Assembly: GCF_024713945.1 (NCBI RefSeq) | Contig: NC_134679.1 | Span: 4,035,001 to 4,099,000, forward strand | Direction: 5' to 3' | Source of the DNA: Dermatophagoides farinae | Taxonomy: Eukaryota; Arthropoda; Arachnida; Sarcoptiformes; Pyroglyphidae | DNA length: 64,000 bases | Made by a program: the position numbers and the translations under genes | In this document: one piece after another, positions 62,786-64,000 of the stretch | Layout of the letters: every line of letters begins with the position of its first letter | Position numbering within the stretch: position 1 is the stretch's first letter | Notes under the pieces: model-generated | Databases searched by the model: none | The model's input: the letters and a program-made list of their open reading frames with translations, nothing else | What the model was told of the DNA's origin: nothing

Positions 62786-63593
62786 TTAAATATAGATTGA
62801 CAGCAAATAATAAAACGACGTGTTTGAAATCAAATTGAACCAATTATAAAAAACATTGAACAGATAATCTCATGTATAACGAAACTCGATATGTACATCA
62901 TATTATATTATTATAAATTAATATCAAAAACCTAAAGTTGATTATAATCGAAAAAAAAATTTTTATTTTGATTGGATTTGATTTAACACAAAAAAGTATA
63001 TACTACAGATAATGATCTGAGAAAAAACTATGATTATGTTGTCGTTTTTATGTTCAAGTGTTTTTTAGAAAAAAAAATTTAACCAAAAAATGAGTCGAAT
63101 TTGGCAATGTGTCAAGGATGCAAACCAAATTCAAGTATATAATTAATGAATCGATTTAAAAAAAAACATCAATATTGTTTAGATAAGAATCATAAATAAC
63201 CAGTTAATAATTTCAATTCAATTCAGTTTCATTGTAATAATGGACATTATTTTTATTAACATCATCAACAACAACAAAATAACAAATAAACATATAATGT
63301 TACAAAGAATTTCGTTTCCAGTTACAATTTTAATTCTAACTAGTAGATTGTCGTGTTATTTCGATTAAGAAAAATGTTCAAATGGTTATGTACAATGAAT
63401 ACAAAGTTTTAATCAAAAATATCTGTATCGGTATTTATTATTTTTCTTTTCATTCCGACATCGCTTTGATTTCCCTGAGGAAATCTACATACAATAAGAT
63501 TCTGTATTTATTTGTTATGAAATTCTATATTATTTTAACTGTATACAGTCATAGAAAATGATAAAAAAAATGTTTGTCTATGTTTAATGAAAA

Positions 63594-64000
<407 letters not shown>

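Overview
The window is AT-rich nuclear DNA of an arthropod with short introns. It is most probably a house dust mite of the genus Dermatophagoides. The strongest pointer is a pair of alpha-amylase genes at 56.8-62.7 kb whose proteins match what I remember of the group 4 mite allergens (Der p 4 / Der f 4) almost residue for residue through the catalytic domain. I cannot settle the species from the sequence; D. farinae is my first guess. All exon structures below were built by hand from open frames, splice signals and phase agreement.

Layout. 1-6.7 kb has no convincing protein gene but carries one arm (3.96-5.19 kb) of a large inverted repeat with two intron-containing tRNA-Gly(GCC) genes. 6.7-10.2 kb holds a Thr/Ser-rich single-pass membrane protein and a six-exon cuticular protein with a Rebers-Riddiford chitin-binding domain, both on the minus strand. 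11.5-16.7 kb is a BEL/Pao LTR element with matching LTRs, a recent insertion. 16.7-25.0 kb is a gene-poor stretch with a long GA tract. 25.0-28.4 kb is DPYD, dihydropyrimidine dehydrogenase, in six exons. 28.5-29.8 kb is the other arm of the inverted repeat, again with two tRNA-Gly genes, so the repeat brackets the BEL element, the cuticle gene and DPYD.

30-44 kb is gene-dense: a polytopic membrane protein with a chemoreceptor-like layout, an acid lipase with a complete triad, a carboxylesterase-like protein with Asp where the nucleophile Ser should be, a very divergent nuclear-receptor-like protein, a small secreted peptide gene, a CD36-family scavenger receptor and a Tudor-domain protein. 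44.4-44.8 kb is a decayed copy of the 5' end of the next gene. 46.1-50.3 kb encodes a full-size ABCG transporter (NBD-TMD-NBD-TMD in one reading chain), whereas animal ABCG proteins are normally half transporters; a matching intron position in both halves points to internal duplication. 50.7-54.9 kb is a large Rab GTPase of the RASEF/CRACR2A kind, with a coiled coil ahead of a C-terminal Rab domain.

The right end (56.2-64.0 kb) is a recent tandem duplication of about 4.23 kb. Each unit has one complete alpha-amylase gene (A) and the 3' part of a second, diverged amylase gene (B). The B copy in unit 1 is cut at the duplication junction; the B copy in unit 2 runs off the window.

Many products (amylase, acid lipase, esterase-like, scavenger receptor, ABC transporter) fit a digestive, lipid or detoxification role, but nothing shows that they are co-regulated. 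The most unusual observations are the full-size ABCG gene, the intron-bearing tRNA-Gly genes in a 23-kb-spaced inverted repeat, the Asp-for-Ser esterase and the amylase duplication.
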